DNA from: Paludibacteraceae bacterium
GTDB lineage: Bacteria > Bacteroidota > Bacteroidia > Bacteroidales > Paludibacteraceae
Length of the DNA: 47,205 nucleotides
Assembly: GCA_017444615.1 (NCBI GenBank)
Contig: JAFSWF010000072.1
Coordinates: 1 to 47,205, forward strand
Reading direction: 5' to 3'
Shown here piece by piece: positions 26,070 through 34,451 of the stretch; the first letter of the stretch is position 1; every line of letters starts with the position of its first letter. The notes under the pieces were generated by a model. It searched no databases and was not told the origin of the DNA. It saw only the letters and a list, made by a program, of their open reading frames with translations. The position numbers were made by a program, and so were the translations under genes.

Positions 26070-26776
26070 TCTTCGCAATTGTTAGAGTCTTTAAAGTCCT
26101 TAAAGTCCTTAGGGTCCTTTCCTTGAACAATCAATACTATTTCTCCCTTCGGAGGTGTTTGCATAAAATGCGCTATCAGTTCAGCTAATGTTCCTCGTAC
26201 CGTCTCTTCATGCACCTTGCTTATCTCGCGAGAGACAGACGCACGCCTTTCTTCGCTGCAGACTGCCGCTAATTGCTCTAAGGTCTTAACGAGCCGGAAG
26301 GGCGATTCGTAGATGATAAAGGTCTCATCTAATTGCGCCAAGTATTGCAGACGCGTCTGACGTCCTTTCTTCTGCGGCAGGAACCCTTCGAAATAGAAGT
26401 GGTTATTGGGCAAGCCTGAATTGACCAACGCCGGCACAAAAGCTGTAGCACCGGGTAAGGTCTGGATCTCTATTCCCGCTTCGGCTGCGGCTCTTACCAA
26501 GAAGAAACCCGGATCGCTGATGGCGGGCGTACCGGCATCAGAAATCAACGCAATATGTGCACCCGCTTTGAGTCGCTCCACAATGTCTGATGTTGTCTCG
26601 TGCTCATTGAACTTATGATGACTCTTGAGTGGCGTGTGGATATCAAAATGCTGAAGAAGCACGCCACTGGTGCGCGTATCTTCGGCAAGAATCAGATCGA
26701 CACTCTTGAGCACCTCGATGGCGCGAAATGTCATGTCTTGCAGGTTACCAACCGGTGTAGGAACGAGATAGAGCAT
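26066..26776 (-). CDS. rsmI: 16S rRNA (cytidine-1402-2'-O)-methyltransferase
   Basis: 236 residues. LYLVPTPVGNLQDMTFRAIEVL at the start, ILAEDTRTSG, and LISDAGTPAISDPG are the SAM-binding and RsmI signature motifs. The enzyme methylates the ribose of C1402 in the 16S decoding centre. The C-terminus, KDPKDFKDFKDSNN, is coded by a 9-bp tandem array and is extra to the family core. The start codon lies inside another array (ATTGGTN, 26775-26806). Confidence 0.94.
   Translation of the reverse strand: MLYLVPTPVGNLQDMTFRAIEVLKSVDLILAEDTRTSGVLLQHFDIHTPLKSHHKFNEHETTSDIVERLKAGAHIALISDAGTPAISDPGFFLVRAAAEAGIEIQTLPGATAFVPALVNSGLPNNHFYFEGFLPQKKGRQTRLQYLAQLDETFIIYESPFRLVKTLEQLAAVCSEERRASVSREISKVHEETVRGTLAELIAHFMQTPPKGEIVLIVQGKDPKDFKDFKDSNNCEE
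26084..26119. repeat. Tandem array, period 9 bp (AAAGTCCTT), within rsmI
   Basis: Four units at 26084, 26093, 26102 and 26111, in frame near the end of rsmI. They code the repeating Lys-Asp-Phe of the C-terminus. Confidence 0.88.
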
Positions 26777-26806
26777 TGGTTATTGGTAATTGGTTATTGG
26801 TGATTT
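26775..26806. repeat. Tandem array, period 7 bp (ATTGGTN)
   Basis: Four units at 26775, 26782, 26789 and 26796. The array makes up the entire gap between the coiled-coil gene and rsmI, including the stop of one and the start of the other. Confidence 0.9.
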
Positions 26807-27449
26807 ATCCGAAGCGACGATGCAGCGCAACGAGGAACTGCTGGTAGGAATTACTCTCGGTGTCCCACTCAAAATGCGAGTTTATGTACTGCAATGCTTC
26901 ATCGAAGGACGCTAATGCGTTCAGTTCGGTGAGGGTGCGTTGCATCAGTTCGGCATTTTGTGAAAACAGTTCGCGTTGGTAGAGGAACCGGTCGCCTAAC
27001 GAAATCGCTTGACGGATGTCTTCTACGGGTTTGCCATAGAGAGCTGCCTTCGGTGCCACCGGCTCTTCGGTAAAGAGATCCGGCTGAGGAGCGGGTGTCG
27101 GGGCTGGCTCGGGCGTTGGCGTTATCGCTGGTTCTTCCGGCGTTTCCGGCGTTTCCGGCGTTTCCGGCTCTTCCGGAGATTCTGGAGTTTCCGGAGATTC
27201 TGGGATTACCGATTCTTCTACATTTTCCAGTTCTTCGATGCGCGACAAGAGTTCATTGCGCTCGTTGCCAAGCGTTGCAATATGTTCCTCTAGCATGGAG
27301 CAATGTTCTTCCATGGAACTGAGGTGGTTCTCCAACACCAGTTTGAGGGTCTCCAACTCCTCTATCTTGGTTTGCTGGGCTTGAAGCTGTGCTTCCAATG
27401 CAGCCAAACGAGCCTCTAAGGATTTAAAATAGTTAATTACTTCTTGCAT
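26805..27449 (-). CDS. Coiled-coil protein with Pro/Glu/Thr spacer
   Basis: 214 residues. Residues 1-75 form a heptad coiled coil (LEARLAALEAQLQAQQTKIEELE). Residues 76-125 are a Pro/Glu/Thr-rich spacer (PETPETPEEPE). Residues 135-214 are a conserved-looking globular end (YGKPVEDIRQAISLGDRFLYQRELF, FEWDTESNSYQQFLVALHRRFG). I know similar C-terminal segments from unannotated Bacteroidales proteins. No signal peptide is visible. The 9-bp periodicity in the spacer DNA (about 27135-27200) follows from the amino acid repeat. Function unknown. Confidence 0.75.
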   Translation of the reverse strand: MQEVINYFKSLEARLAALEAQLQAQQTKIEELETLKLVLENHLSSMEEHCSMLEEHIATLGNERNELLSRIEELENVEESVIPESPETPESPEEPETPETPETPEEPAITPTPEPAPTPAPQPDLFTEEPVAPKAALYGKPVEDIRQAISLGDRFLYQRELFSQNAELMQRTLTELNALASFDEALQYINSHFEWDTESNSYQQFLVALHRRFG

Positions 27450-27463
27450 AAGACGATGTTATT

Positions 27464-29038
27464 TTAGCATGCTACTTTCTCCAACCATCTAACCATGCCA
27501 AGCATTACGCTCATCGAAACGATACAGATGGCGAAGAAGACAGCCCAGCAGTATTGAATCGGCCATGCGTTATACATCACCGGTCCTACCCATATGAAGA
27601 GGTTGCCGATGGCGGTAGCACCCAGCCATAAGCCTTGGCACAAACCTACCATGTGGCGTGGAGCTACTTTGCTGACAAAACTTAGACCCAACGGAGAGAT
27701 AAATAACTCGGCTACGGTGAGGAAGAAATAGGTTACTAATAGCACCCACGGGCCTTCTTTTGCCAGTCCTGCTGCTGATAATTGCTCTGCGTTCATAGCG
27801 CGGAATTCGGTTCCGGAAGGATAATTATTCACCATCGAAACGATGAGTAGGAACAAGTACGCGCAACCGGCAATCGCCATACCTAATGCAATCTTACGAG
27901 GCGTGGAGATTGATTTGCCTTTCTTGGCCAGCGAAGCAAAAAGCCACATTACTAGCGGTGTCAGTACAATCACGAAGAAGGGGTTCAACGCTTGCCAGAT
28001 CTCAGGTGCGATACTATCCGTGCGGATGAAATCACGTGCAAAGACGCTAAGCGATTGGCCATTCTGATGGAAGGAAAGCCAGAAGAATATAGCAATGCCT
28101 AATACCGCGAACAAAGCTGCCATGCGTTGTTTGATCTCCGTAGCCATGGCTTTCCGTTCTTCGGGTGTGTATTCCACTACTTGAGCAGCCTCTTTCTTGG
28201 CTGGCTGCGGGAAGATGTGTTTGGTAGCCAAGAAAATGCACAAAGAGAGCAACATGGCTGCCACTGAAGCGATGAACGAATAATGGATACCTTGGTTGAA
28301 AACGGTGATATAGTCTTGGCAGAAACTCAAATTATCTACGAAGTTATAGCCGGCCTGCATAGACACCTGAATCGTTTCTTGGAATTTCTGGGTTAATTGA
28401 CCATCCGCAATATACTGGTGTGCCAGCGAGGCCATATCGGAGTTGTAGATTAGATGATGCTTGTTCAGCCACCATTGACGAAGCAATGGTGCTACAAACG
28501 GTGCAATCAAACCACCGATATTAATGAAGACATAGAAAATCTGGAAACCCGAGTCGCGTTTCTCTTGGGCGATTTTGAGTGCCTCCGGACTTTCTTTCGC
28601 CGCTTCCGCCTCAAACTCATCATACATCTTACCTACGATAGCTTGTAGGTTGCCTTTAAACAAACCATTGCCGAAAGCAATAGCCAGCAGTGCTACACAT
28701 GTGAAGATTAGGATTGACCACCATTCGCTGCCTCCGTTCAAATCAGCAGAGAAAAGCGGCAATGCCAAACAGATATATCCCAGCGACATAATAATCAGTC
28801 CCCACTGAATGGTCTTGTTGTAGTTCTGCGTGCGGTCGGCAATAATACCTCCTACGAGACTCAGCACATAAATGCCGAAATAGAAAACGGCGTAGATAAT
28901 ACCGGCAGTAGAGTCGCTAAGACCGAACTTGCTGACCAGAAAGAGTAACAATACTGCATTCATAATGTAGTAGCCGAAACGCTCGCCCATATTAGCCAGC
29001 GCGGCGGGGATTAGACCCTTAGGATGAGATTTGAACAT
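27464..29038 (-). CDS. POT/PTR-family proton-coupled peptide transporter
   Basis: 524 residues with 12 or more membrane helices. The N-terminus NMGERFGYYIMNAVLLLFLV carries the ExxER-like peptide-transporter signature, and GGIIADRTQNYNKTIQWG is the PTR2 loop. The C-terminal half contains the conserved FFLTVAELFISPLGLSFVSKVAP. It imports di- and tripeptides with protons across the inner membrane, fitting an organism that secretes several proteases. It is flanked by ilvE upstream, with an 8-bp array between, and the coiled-coil gene downstream. Confidence 0.9.
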   Translation of the reverse strand: MFKSHPKGLIPAALANMGERFGYYIMNAVLLLFLVSKFGLSDSTAGIIYAVFYFGIYVLSLVGGIIADRTQNYNKTIQWGLIIMSLGYICLALPLFSADLNGGSEWWSILIFTCVALLAIAFGNGLFKGNLQAIVGKMYDEFEAEAAKESPEALKIAQEKRDSGFQIFYVFINIGGLIAPFVAPLLRQWWLNKHHLIYNSDMASLAHQYIADGQLTQKFQETIQVSMQAGYNFVDNLSFCQDYITVFNQGIHYSFIASVAAMLLSLCIFLATKHIFPQPAKKEAAQVVEYTPEERKAMATEIKQRMAALFAVLGIAIFFWLSFHQNGQSLSVFARDFIRTDSIAPEIWQALNPFFVIVLTPLVMWLFASLAKKGKSISTPRKIALGMAIAGCAYLFLLIVSMVNNYPSGTEFRAMNAEQLSAAGLAKEGPWVLLVTYFFLTVAELFISPLGLSFVSKVAPRHMVGLCQGLWLGATAIGNLFIWVGPVMYNAWPIQYCWAVFFAICIVSMSVMLGMVRWLEKVAC

Positions 29039-29065
29039 AAACTATAATTATTTAATGATTTTTTT

Positions 29066-29107
29066 CGTTATACCGTTATATCGTTATACCGTTATGGCGT
29101 TATATCG
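29066..29107. repeat. Tandem array, period 8 bp (CGTTATNN)
   Basis: Five units at 29066, 29074, 29082, 29090 and 29098, each CGTTAT plus two variable bases. It lies between ilvE and the peptide transporter and contains the ilvE stop codon. Confidence 0.9.
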
Positions 29108-30143
29108 AGAAGACTTCACACCAACCGTGTTTATCTTCTGCCCGACCGTATTGGATGTCTTGCAAAGCGCGGTAAAGTTCGGTCAATACAGGCCCCGGTT
29201 CAGCACCGAAAGAGTAGATTTTGTTTCGCTCGGAGTCGATCACTTGGTCGATAGGCGATATGACGCAAGCGGTTCCACAAGCAGCGGCTTCGCTCATCTG
29301 AGCCAACTCCTCCAAACGAATGCGACGCCGCGTTACTTTATAACCTCGTTCACGCGCTAACGTCATCAAACTATCATTCGTGATACTCGGCAATATAGCA
29401 CTACTTCGCGGTGTCAGGTACTCAATTTCTGAATTCTGATGGCTGATGGCTGACGGCTTTTTAATTCCGATAAAATTCGCGGCCGAGCATTCATCAATAT
29501 ATGTGTGATAGCGCGCGTCCAAAAAGATACAATCCATTCCCATGGCGTGAGCGGCTTCGGTCGCTCTAAAAGACGAAGCATAGTTACCGCCTACCTTGAA
29601 TTGACCGGTTCCGTAAGGGGCTGCACGATCCACATAGCGATTGACGATAAAAGTTGTGCAATGGAACTTCCCTGGATAATACGGACCAATAGGTGAAGGA
29701 ATGATGATGAACTCAAAATCATGCCCGGGGCCAACGCCTAAACGCGGAGTGGTACCAATCAGCAAGGGACGAAAATATAAAGTCGCACCGGTGCCATAAG
29801 GCGGAACAAAATCAATATTCTTCTTGAGCGCCAACCGAATTGCCCGTCCGAACAACTCTTCCGGAACCGCTTTCATAAATAATCCCTCCGCACTCTTCGC
29901 CATCCGTTTGGCATTATCGCGCCAACGGAAGATTCGAATCTTTCCATCCACCCCCCTAAACGCTTTCAACCCCTCAAACGCTTCCTGCCCGTATTGAAGA
30001 CAGGTGGCGGAGACGTGCAAATGCAGGTATTTATCCTGCGTTGCATAAGGTTCTTCCCATTTGCCGTCATGACACGCAGAACGAACAATATAGTCCGGTT
30101 CCGTGTAATGAAATCCCAATGTACTCCAATCAATATTTTTCAT
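29100..30143 (-). CDS. ilvE: Branched-chain amino acid aminotransferase
   Basis: 347 residues from ATG at 30143 (a TTG precedes it). Class IV aminotransferase fold with YGTGATLYFRPLLIG, the PLP lysine in GQFKVGGNYASS, and ECSAANFIGIK. It transfers the amino group for leucine, isoleucine and valine. Residues about 229-240 (SAISHQNSE) sit between FIGIK and YLTPRSSAIL, where relatives have only two or three residues; this piece is coded by a 7-bp tandem array. It overlaps the WbqC-like gene start-to-end by 14 bp. Confidence 0.93.
   Translation of the reverse strand: MKNIDWSTLGFHYTEPDYIVRSACHDGKWEEPYATQDKYLHLHVSATCLQYGQEAFEGLKAFRGVDGKIRIFRWRDNAKRMAKSAEGLFMKAVPEELFGRAIRLALKKNIDFVPPYGTGATLYFRPLLIGTTPRLGVGPGHDFEFIIIPSPIGPYYPGKFHCTTFIVNRYVDRAAPYGTGQFKVGGNYASSFRATEAAHAMGMDCIFLDARYHTYIDECSAANFIGIKKPSAISHQNSEIEYLTPRSSAILPSITNDSLMTLARERGYKVTRRRIRLEELAQMSEAAACGTACVISPIDQVIDSERNKIYSFGAEPGPVLTELYRALQDIQYGRAEDKHGWCEVFSI
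29429..29457. repeat. Tandem array, period 7 bp (CTGATGG), within ilvE
   Basis: CTGATGG at 29436 and 29443, CTGACGG at 29450, preceded by a related TCTGAATT. It encodes an insertion in the ilvE substrate-side loop. Confidence 0.8.
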
Positions 30144-30645
30144 CAAACAATGTGTCTACTATACTTATCTCCGTTTGCCACGGATGTTTATCTGTCCAAA
30201 TCTGTCTACTCCAATCGGAGGTTCGGGGCATTGGCTGTTGGCTGTTAGCCGTTGGCCTTTCTCTCTTCATCAGTGATACAAGCGTTGCGTTCAGTTCATC
30301 ATTCAGGTCCAACAACCATTTGTATTCCATTTCATAGAACGGTCGCAAATAATCGGCGAAGTACATGAAGTAAGGCGTGTGTTGGTAAGCCGATACGAGT
30401 GTTATCCAGTGTTGGTGTTGCCAGTGACTTTGGTAACTGATTTGTATGTCGCGTGTTAGTTGTTTATGCTCCACTTTGCCTACCGGAACCGTTAGACGAA
30501 CTAATTCTCCATTCGCGTCGCGGATGAGGGCTCGGTTACGAAAAGTCTGTTTCTCAAAACTCTCCATTTGCTCTATCGTAGCTCCTTCGCTCATCAGCGC
30601 TTCCAGATACGACCTCGGCGGCAAATATGCTGTAGGCAAAATCAT
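30130..30645 (-). CDS. WbqC-like family protein
   Basis: 171 residues. ILPTAYLPPRSYLEALM, RNRALIRDANGELVRLTVPVG, and WQHQHWITLVSAYQHTPYFMYFADYLRPFYE are characteristic of the WbqC-like family found beside surface polysaccharide genes. Family function is uncertain. Residues 130-138 (PTANSQQPM) are coded by a GTTGGCT-type 7-bp array. The ATG overlaps the lepB stop (ATGA), and the 3' end overlaps ilvE, so the four genes dapB, lepB, this gene and ilvE are one operon. Confidence 0.85.
   Translation of the reverse strand: MILPTAYLPPRSYLEALMSEGATIEQMESFEKQTFRNRALIRDANGELVRLTVPVGKVEHKQLTRDIQISYQSHWQHQHWITLVSAYQHTPYFMYFADYLRPFYEMEYKWLLDLNDELNATLVSLMKRERPTANSQQPMPRTSDWSRQIWTDKHPWQTEISIVDTLFDEKY
30231..30258. 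repeat. Tandem array, period 7 bp (TTGGCTG), within WbqC-like gene
   Basis: Four units at 30231, 30238, 30245 and 30252. It codes residues near 130-138 of the WbqC-like protein. Confidence 0.82.
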
Positions 30646-31973
30646 CGTCCTGTTGCTTTGCGTCCCAACCTATTCCAACGGATCTTATGATGGTCTTTAT
30701 CAATGCTCAACCATATAAACACAGGTCGGCCTACAATATGATCCTCCGGCACAAATCCCCAATACCGGCTATCCGCAGAGTTATGACGGTTGTCGCCCTG
30801 CATCCAGTAGTAATCCATCTGGAATTCATATTCCTCGCCAATCTTCATCGGCTTGAACTCGTACGCGTCGGCGATACGTTTATAGATCCAATAATTCTCT
30901 TCCGTAATCAGAATCTTATCGCCCTTCTTAGGAATATAAATCGGACCGTAGTTATCACGCGTCCAGTCGTTGTGTCCCAACGGGTACACATCGCCGCCTT
31001 GTGCCTCAGGTTCTACCATAATAGCCAGCACATGCGGATTCTTGTCCAACTCCGCTTTCATCGCTTGCGTCAAGGGGAAATGCCACGTGGAAGCGTCCAC
31101 TTGTGCGCGGTCTGCCACACTCACACCCAGTTTGTCCAAGTACTTACTACCAAAAATATGTCCGTCTGTTTGCACAAAATAATTAAATTGGAGTCCTTCG
31201 CGCTGCGGCTCGCGTTGCCCGTTCACATAGATGACATTATCCACGATTTGTAAGGAGTCTCCCGGTGTGCCTACGCAGCGTTTGACGTAATTCTCGCGAC
31301 GATCCACAGGTCGGGTGATGATCTCTCCGAAGATATCCTTGCGTGCTTTCACCCGCGCTTCACCGTAATAGTGGCAAAGACTATAGTAATCAGGATTTTG
31401 CATCTTTGCGCACACGGTATCTCCTGCAGGAAAATTGAAGACCACAATGTCTCCTTTTTGCGGAGAAGTCCAACCGGCGAGGCGTTTATACTCCCAGTGT
31501 GGATGGTCGAAATAACTCTTACCTCCTCCTAACCATTTAGGCATAGTGTGTTGTACCAGCGGCATCGAAAGAGGAGTCTGCGGAACACGTGCCCCGTACG
31601 CCATTTTGCTCACGTACAGAAAATCTCCCACGCGTAGCGTCTTTTCCAACGACGAAGAAGGAATCTGGTAGTTTTGGAAGATGTATAGGTTGATGAAATA
31701 TACAGCCACCAATGCAAACACGATTGCATCTACCCACGAACAGATGGTGTATAGGGTAGGCTTGGTGTCTTTGTACTTGCGCCACCAAGAATAATTGATG
31801 TATTTAGTGGTGAAGGCATCCACTATCAGCGGCAGCAAGGCCAGCCAACCAAGACTTTTCCAGTCGCCCCACGCTACCCAAATAACGAACGCAATGTATA
31901 ATGCGCTCCATATACCCGCGCGGATCCATCCTCCGCGAGGTGTCTCTTTGATTCTATCTTGAAAACTTCTCAT
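30642..31973 (-). CDS. lepB: Signal peptidase I
   Basis: 443 residues, long for the family but usual in Bacteroidota. Several N-terminal membrane helices (to about residue 100) precede the catalytic region. The nucleophile is Ser108 in QIPSSSLEKTL, and the general-base Lys is in RRENYVKRCVGTPGD. The C-terminus holds the conserved YYWMQGDNRHNSADSRYWGFVPEDHIVG. It cleaves signal peptides of exported proteins on the outer side of the inner membrane. The start overlaps the dapB stop and the stop overlaps the WbqC-like start. Confidence 0.95.
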   Translation of the reverse strand: MRSFQDRIKETPRGGWIRAGIWSALYIAFVIWVAWGDWKSLGWLALLPLIVDAFTTKYINYSWWRKYKDTKPTLYTICSWVDAIVFALVAVYFINLYIFQNYQIPSSSLEKTLRVGDFLYVSKMAYGARVPQTPLSMPLVQHTMPKWLGGGKSYFDHPHWEYKRLAGWTSPQKGDIVVFNFPAGDTVCAKMQNPDYYSLCHYYGEARVKARKDIFGEIITRPVDRRENYVKRCVGTPGDSLQIVDNVIYVNGQREPQREGLQFNYFVQTDGHIFGSKYLDKLGVSVADRAQVDASTWHFPLTQAMKAELDKNPHVLAIMVEPEAQGGDVYPLGHNDWTRDNYGPIYIPKKGDKILITEENYWIYKRIADAYEFKPMKIGEEYEFQMDYYWMQGDNRHNSADSRYWGFVPEDHIVGRPVFIWLSIDKDHHKIRWNRLGRKATGR

Positions 31974-32650
31974 ACTAATTCTTCTGCCGCCAGAACGGCA
32001 CCTAATGCAAACCCTCTCCTTCCTTTGGCGATGTGCGTAATTATAATCGTATCTTCCTCACTATCCCATTTCACTTCATGGGTTCCGGGCACTTCGCCCT
32101 CGCGAATAGAAGAAATAGGAAGCCTACCCCCATCCCCTCCCTGAAGAGAAGGGAGGATTTTTTCTATTTGTTCGGCGAGCGTTTTTGCGGTGCCAGAGGG
32201 TTTGTCGAGTTTATGAATATGGTGTATCTCCACAATGGAAGGTGTGTATTGCGGTTGCATGGCCATCGCTGCGGCCAATTGCCTATTCAGCGCAAAGAAT
32301 ATATTCACCCCTACGGAGAAATTGCTTTTCCAAACGAGCATGGTTTTTTGAGTACTCTTCTTAACGATCACCTTTCCACTTTCGACTTCTCTTAACTCTA
32401 AACTCTCATCTCTCAACTCTTCAACATTCCACCCTGTCGTTCCGCACACAACGGGCACGCCTTGCGCCCACGCGCGTAAAATATTATCCTTGGCAGTAAC
32501 AGGTGTAGTGAACTCGATCGCTATCTCTGCGCCGTTCAACTCAAACGGAGTGCCGACATCAATGCGCGCCACTATTTCGTGTCCGCGACTAAGGGCTATT
32601 TCTTCTATCATATGCCCCATTTTTCCGTATCCAATGATTGCTATCTTCAT
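31970..32650 (-). CDS. dapB: 4-hydroxy-tetrahydrodipicolinate reductase
   Basis: 226 residues from ATG at 32650; the open frame reaches 32692 but that would include the promoter. GYGKMGHMIEE is the NAD(P)-binding loop, and EIHHIHKLDKPSGTAKTLAE contains the catalytic His pair and Lys. The enzyme acts in lysine and diaminopimelate synthesis. Residues about 76-92 (EELRDESLELREVES), between TGW and VKKSTQKTMLVWKSNFSVG, are coded by a 7-bp tandem array and enlarge a loop beside the active site. First gene of the dapB-lepB-WbqC-ilvE operon. Confidence 0.94.
   Translation of the reverse strand: MKIAIIGYGKMGHMIEEIALSRGHEIVARIDVGTPFELNGAEIAIEFTTPVTAKDNILRAWAQGVPVVCGTTGWNVEELRDESLELREVESGKVIVKKSTQKTMLVWKSNFSVGVNIFFALNRQLAAAMAMQPQYTPSIVEIHHIHKLDKPSGTAKTLAEQIEKILPSLQGGDGGRLPISSIREGEVPGTHEVKWDSEEDTIIITHIAKGRRGFALGAVLAAEELV
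32387..32425. repeat. Tandem array, period 7 bp (AACTCTN), within dapB
   Basis: Units at 32394, 32401, 32408 and 32415 with a partial at each side. It encodes a charged loop insertion in dapB. Confidence 0.85.
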
Positions 32651-32669
32651 ATACCCTACAAAAAGCGTG

Positions 32670-32701
32670 CAAAGATACAAAAAAAAATGCACATATGCAA
32701 A
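32670..32701 (-). promoter_or_regulatory. Bacteroidota-type promoter for dapB operon
   Basis: On the minus strand: TTTGCATAT at -33 (TTTG at 32701-32698), exactly 20 nt, TATCTTTG (plus 32670-32677). The ATG of dapB is about 20 bp downstream of the -7 element, giving a very short leader. Confidence 0.85.
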
Positions 32702-32744
32702 TTTAATTGTAAAAATCTATCAATATAGGGAAAAAAGAATCGGA

Positions 32745-32939
32745 TTAACCCTGTTGGTCAACCAGCATTTGGCAATTCTTACAATCGAACGTAAGACGCA
32801 GCGTAGTACCATTCTTGAGACGCAAGAAAGACGGTTCCTTACCCTTAGGGTAAGGATTGGTCTTGCGGCAATGCCCGAGTTCAAACAGCAGGCAGTACTT
32901 GCAAGTCATCAAACTATTTACCATTGAGCCATTTACCAT
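32745..32939 (-). CDS. Detached Cys-rich C-terminal domain of U32 peptidase
   Basis: 64 residues, ATG at 32939 directly after the TAA of the U32 gene. From residue 11 it reads MTCKYCLLFELGHC, then KEPSFLRLKNGTTLRLTFDCKNCQMLV. This is the pattern of the Cys-rich segment at the very end of long Bacteroidota U32 peptidases. The first ten residues (MVNGSMVNSL) are repeat-coded. So a normally fused domain appears split off, with the connecting segment lost. Five Cys remain, able to bind a metal. It could be an expressed separate subunit or a remnant. Confidence 0.65.
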   Translation of the reverse strand: MVNGSMVNSLMTCKYCLLFELGHCRKTNPYPKGKEPSFLRLKNGTTLRLTFDCKNCQMLVDQQG

Positions 32940-32947
32940 TTACTCAT
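32914..32947. repeat. Tandem array, period 7 bp (CATTTAC) at the U32 split
   Basis: Two exact CATTTAC units (32930, 32937) and two degenerate ones. It spans the U32 stop and the start of the detached domain. Confidence 0.8.
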
Positions 32948-34451
32948 GTATTGTTTCTCTGCGCCATTGATTTAGCACACTAATAGGTATAAAATAGGGT
33001 GCACTGTCAATGCTAATCTCCCTTGCTATATAGGGCGTATCACCCAGTTTGGACAGCTGGGTACGAATCGTTTGCAGCGCTTTGTCGGGGTTCTTCGCCG
33101 GTTCGTGAGGATAAATCCATTTACCATTTACACATTTACCATTTACCATTTGGTAGCTCAGTTTGAAGCCCTCCTCAGTCTCGCGAAAGACGATATCCAC
33201 CGGAATACGGCGTTCGGAGTGCAAGGACCGAATAAATTCAACATCCAGATTGCGGTATAACGGTACGCCGCTATAACGGTTTTCCGGCACTTTGTTGATC
33301 TTCACCAACGAACCGTCCACACCATTCACGTTGAATCCTTCGCTTCCGATGGTTATCCCGTCTCCGTTATGTAAGACCACACCTGTGTGAAGACGTACAC
33401 GCAATGTATTCCCTTGTGTTTCAATTACTTCGCCGATATGTTCTCCTGTGGATTTAGGAGTGTTCCAATTGGCCATATGGGGTGTGCGTCCATGCAGAAA
33501 ATAGTCTGTTGCGCCTCTATGAAACGTCTTTTCGGGGTTAGGCGTAAAACTACGGCTGATAACTGAATGCTGACTACTGATGGCTGAAAGCTTCTCCCGA
33601 TAGTACGCGGTGATATTGGTCACGTAGTCCGCGTCTTTGAGTCTTCCTTCTATCTTGAACGTCGTCACACCGGCATCGATAAGTTCAGCGAGGTAGGCAC
33701 TGCGATCTAAATCCTGTAGAGACAATACGTAGCGCTGATGAATAGGTTTTCCTTGATCGTCCAACACTTCGTTTCCTTCGGCGTCAAGCACATCGTACGC
33801 CATGCGGCAGAACTGTGCACACGCCCCTCTGTTGGCACTACGATTAGCCAGCACTTCAGAGATGTAACAACGCCCTGAATAACTGACGCATAGTGCGCCA
33901 TGCACAAAAGCTTCCAGTTCGATGTCCGGCACTGCTTCATGGATGGCTCGTATCTCGTCAATGCTTAGTTCGCGCGCCAAAACAACGCGTTTAAACCCTA
34001 AATCACGAAGGTGTGCCACTTGTTCGGGTGTGCAGTTATCGCATTGTGTAGAGGCGTGCAAACGAATAGGCGGAAGGTCTAAATCAAGCAAATGCAGATC
34101 TTGAATAATCAACGCATCTACACCTATTTTATATAGTTCGTGCGCGAGCGCGAGGGCTTGCGGGTACTCCTCTTCGTGCAACAAGGTATTGAGCGTCACC
34201 AGTACTTGCACACCATAGAGGTGCGCCATTTGTACCACTTCAGCCAAATCCTCAATACTATTGCCTGCCGCTTGGCGCGCACCAAACAGCGGTGCACCTA
34301 TGTACACCGCATCCGCCCCGGCTTGTATGGCGGCTTTCGCTACTTCTTTATCGCGAGCCGGAGAGAGGAGGCTAAGCGGTACATTACTATTCCCGCGGTC
34401 ACACTCACGTTCATGGAGTGCTTCGTTCCATATTGAGGAATCTCTATGCAT
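32940..34451 (-). CDS. U32-family peptidase (collagenase-like), probably truncated
   Basis: 503 residues from the ATG at 34451. LLSPARDKEVAKAAIQAGADAVYIGA is the usual N-terminus, and EAFVHGALCVSYSGRCYIS matches the U32 signature. ANRGACAQFCRMAY adds further conserved Cys. Members of this family act in RNA modification or as peptidases; which applies here is not clear. The frame stops at ISVLNQWRRETIHE, before the Cys-rich end found in long relatives, which appears as the next small ORF. Residues 288-299 (SAISSQHSVISR) and 433-445 (MVNGKCVNGK) are coded by 7-bp arrays. No ATG, GTG or TTG lies between 34451 and the conserved start, forcing a 112-bp overlap upstream. Confidence 0.88.
   Translation of the reverse strand: MHRDSSIWNEALHERECDRGNSNVPLSLLSPARDKEVAKAAIQAGADAVYIGAPLFGARQAAGNSIEDLAEVVQMAHLYGVQVLVTLNTLLHEEEYPQALALAHELYKIGVDALIIQDLHLLDLDLPPIRLHASTQCDNCTPEQVAHLRDLGFKRVVLARELSIDEIRAIHEAVPDIELEAFVHGALCVSYSGRCYISEVLANRSANRGACAQFCRMAYDVLDAEGNEVLDDQGKPIHQRYVLSLQDLDRSAYLAELIDAGVTTFKIEGRLKDADYVTNITAYYREKLSAISSQHSVISRSFTPNPEKTFHRGATDYFLHGRTPHMANWNTPKSTGEHIGEVIETQGNTLRVRLHTGVVLHNGDGITIGSEGFNVNGVDGSLVKINKVPENRYSGVPLYRNLDVEFIRSLHSERRIPVDIVFRETEEGFKLSYQMVNGKCVNGKWIYPHEPAKNPDKALQTIRTQLSKLGDTPYIAREISIDSAPYFIPISVLNQWRRETIHE
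33118..33155. repeat. Tandem array, period 7 bp (CATTTAC), within U32 gene
   Basis: CATTTAC at 33118, 33125, 33133 and 33140 with one extra base, then a degenerate unit. It encodes MVNGKCVNGK. Confidence 0.87.
33556..33590. repeat. Tandem array, exact period 7 bp (CTGANNN), within U32 gene
   Basis: Five units at 33556, 33563, 33570, 33577 and 33584. It encodes SAISSQHSVISR between two conserved segments. Confidence 0.87.

Noticed and set aside
27135-27200. 9-bp repeats in the coiled-coil gene as another array of the junction type
   Set aside because: They are explained by a Pro-Glu-Thr peptide repeat in a flexible spacer, with no relation to a gene junction.
29931-29945. GATTCGAATC as a tRNA T-loop
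   Set aside because: It lies inside ilvE, encodes conserved residues and has no cloverleaf around it.
32651-32692. Longer dapB reading frame starting at 32692
   Set aside because: The added 14 codons overlap the promoter, and MKIAIIGYGKMG is the family start.
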